NCBI RefSeq assembly: GCF_014905175.1
Contig: NC_057791.1
Coordinates: 22,048,537-22,112,536, forward strand
DNA: 64,000 bases
Source: Aphidius gifuensis
Lineage: Eukaryota > Arthropoda > Insecta > Hymenoptera > Braconidae
Direction of reading: 5' to 3'
The position numbers and the translations under genes are program-made. The notes under the pieces are model-generated. The model saw only the letters and a program-made list of their open reading frames with translations. It had not been told where the DNA came from and did not search any database. The stretch's first letter is position 1. Each line of letters starts with the position of its first letter. Positions 62,401-64,000 of this stretch are shown here, in pieces.

Positions 62401-63016
62401 TTGGATTGGCGGTGTTTTTGTACATGGAACAGCTGAATCCATATACTCCAAGGGTTTAATATGGTGCCAAGTGCCAATTGGTTACAGTCTCAGTTTACTA
62501 TTTGGTACGTGAAAATAATATTTTCAATATTTAAAATACAAAAAAATACCTATATATTCAAATCAACAAAAATAAAAAAAATAAAAAAAAAAGAATGAAA
62601 ATTTGTATGCAAAATTGTAGAAGGGAAAAATGAAAAATAAAGAGAAAAAAAAATTACCTCAATTTGTCAAAACAAATAAAAATAAAAAACTGATGAAAGC
62701 AAGTTAAATCCCAACGGTTGATATGTTGTATAATATTTTTTTATATATTTTGTATGATTATTATGATTGTATATTTTCATGTCCCAGGTGCATTTATGTT
62801 TGTAAAACCAATGAGAAAAGCTGAGTACGTGACAATGTTGGATCCATTTCAACAGAGATATGGTGCTAGACTTGGTGGTTTACTATTTATTCCAGCTCTT
62901 GTTGGTGATGTTTTTTGGACAGCAGCATTGCTCAAGGCACTTTCCAACACCTTGAGTATCGTTGGGGGAATAAGCAATCATCATAGTGTTTTTGCTTCTC
63001 ACTTACTTGTTACAAT
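59449..63016 (+). CDS. ChT: High-affinity choline transporter-like sodium symporter, 5' part only
   Basis: Three coding exons are visible: 59449-59623, 62397-62504 and 62788-63016, giving the first 170 or so residues; the rest lies beyond the window. The ATG lies in an exon opening at an acceptor at 59433. The residues include a hydrophobic first helix (VGVFYIIILGVSVWTGA), LANRGLGTIMGILTLVATWIGG, the sodium-symporter helix GTAESIYSKGLIWCQVPIGY, KPMRKAEYVTMLDPFQQRYG and GLLFIPALVGDVFWTAALLKAL. The pattern ATW.GG..(N/H)GTAE.IY..GL.WCQ.P is typical of SLC5A7/ChT proteins of the solute:sodium symporter family, which take up choline with Na+ and Cl- for acetylcholine synthesis at cholinergic terminals. 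The third exon ends at a gtgagt donor in phase 2. The first intron is 2.8 kb. Another member of the SSF family cannot be fully excluded. Confidence 0.85.
59624..62396. other. First coding intron of the choline transporter
   Basis: A 2.8-kb intron with strong GT (gtaagc) and AG (tttttacag) ends. AT-rich, with T-runs at 61160-61180, a purine-rich block near 61370-61440 and two near-identical cactcctcccagcccct / tactcctcacagcccct blocks at about 62048 and 62112. No exon seen. Confidence 0.6.
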
Positions 63017-64000
63017 GTGAGTTATTATATTTTAAAATCTCATTTTATATATCACTTTATTTTCTTCTTTTTCATTTTTATATTTTTAATACATATATGG
63101 GGATTTAAGGATATTAAAAATATTCCATTGTGAATTTTTTATGAATACGTACTATGGAAATATTGGAGATGACTTTTTCATATTAAAGATAGAGCAAACA
63201 AATTTTTATTTTATTTTTTTTTTTCAAAAGCTTTAGACTCGATTTAGCTTTGCACTTTATTCTTGTCAAAATAATTGATTTTATAAATATTTTTCAGAAC
63301 TTTAAAACGCATTGTATTATTTTTTTTTTGATGTCTTAAATTGTCGATAAAAATGACATTTATCAAATAACAAAAAAAAAAAATTAAAAATGATATTTAA
63401 GAATTTTTTTCATGACAAAAATTAAATGATGAAAATAAATATATTTTTGTTTTTTTAAAAATTTATTATCGATCAATAAATGTAAATAGATCGAACGTGA
63501 CACGTTGAATTATTTATAACATTAAAGTGCTCATGAAAGAAGTTAAATTTTATTTTATCTAGAAAAAATAAAACGAAAATAGTAAAAAAAATCACGTAAA
63601 AAAAGATTGGAGTTTAAGTGGTTTTTAAAAGTACTTATCAATTCTTTCTTCGGTTCAATAAAATATCAATTGATTGTAAGAACAAGGGTTCTGATTGACC
63701 AAAATTAACCCTCATAAAATAAAAAATAAAAAAAAATAGTGTATCAGTAAATTCTTGGGAATAGTAAAATGAAAAAAAAATATCGTAACGGCAACTAGAG
63801 TAATTTCGTAAATGGAAAAAGCTCAGCCAACTGTAACTTTGTCCAACTCAAATATCATAAATTCACTGGGTGATAAAAAAATTTATCAATAAATCATTGG
63901 AAGATGAGAATCAAGACATTATGTTGACATCAAGATATTTATTACCATGTAGAAAAAAAAAAAAAAAAAACAACAGCGTTAAATCAAACTTACAAATTGT
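63017..64000. other. Right edge: choline transporter intron, no gene recognised
   Basis: Follows the gtgagt donor at 63017 and must continue to the next exon outside the window. AT-rich with homopolymers. No acceptor with in-frame transporter sequence was found. Confidence 0.5.

Noticed and set aside
1..64000. CRISPR array, bacterial operon, integrated virus or bracovirus segment
   Set aside because: No regularly spaced short repeats, no viral or prokaryotic genes, and every supported gene is an intron-bearing insect family.

Overview
The window looks like nuclear DNA of an insect, most probably a very AT-rich hymenopteran such as a parasitoid wasp. Support comes from GT-AG introns of 60 bp to several kb, A/T-ending codons throughout, long A and T homopolymers, arthropod gene families (AA15 copper oxygenases, nucleoplasmin-like protein, insect effector caspase, TM9SF3, choline transporter) and no operons. 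Species assignment is inference; no ribosomal, tRNA, viral or bacterial segment was recognised.

Layout. 1-8392 is non-coding, with a perfect-looking tandem duplication and a few islands of higher complexity. 8393-9394 (minus) is a four-exon trypsin-fold gene lacking the catalytic His and Ser and carrying a one-base frameshift. 11123-18210 (minus) is an eight-exon gene for a 1354-residue single-pass membrane protein built from six thyroglobulin type-1 modules plus WAP, antistasin-like and Kunitz modules; its last intron holds a foldback element. 18269-33603 is a gene desert dotted with GC-richer islands. 33604-34411 and 35064-35774 (minus) are two tandem AA15 lytic polysaccharide monooxygenases. 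36527-42735 (minus) is a large, acidic, low-complexity, probably nuclear protein gene with two lesions (a one-base frameshift and a 93-bp duplication that creates a stop). 44234-45963 (minus) is a nucleoplasmin-like histone chaperone sharing a short divergent promoter with 46431-48764 (plus), TM9SF3. 50227-53511 (plus) is an effector-type caspase. 59449 onward (plus) is the start of a high-affinity choline transporter (SLC5A7-like) gene that runs off the right edge.

The genes do not form a pathway. The real structure is local: a tandem LPMO pair, a head-to-head housekeeping pair (Nlp/TM9SF3), and extracellular protease-related genes (protease homologue and multi-inhibitor membrane protein) next to each other on the left. 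All exon joins were read by eye from splice consensus, reading phase and protein-family continuity; no alignment was run. The three lesions seen in coding sequence (8393-9394, 41115-41118, 37583-37756) may be assembly errors and should be tested before any biological interpretation.
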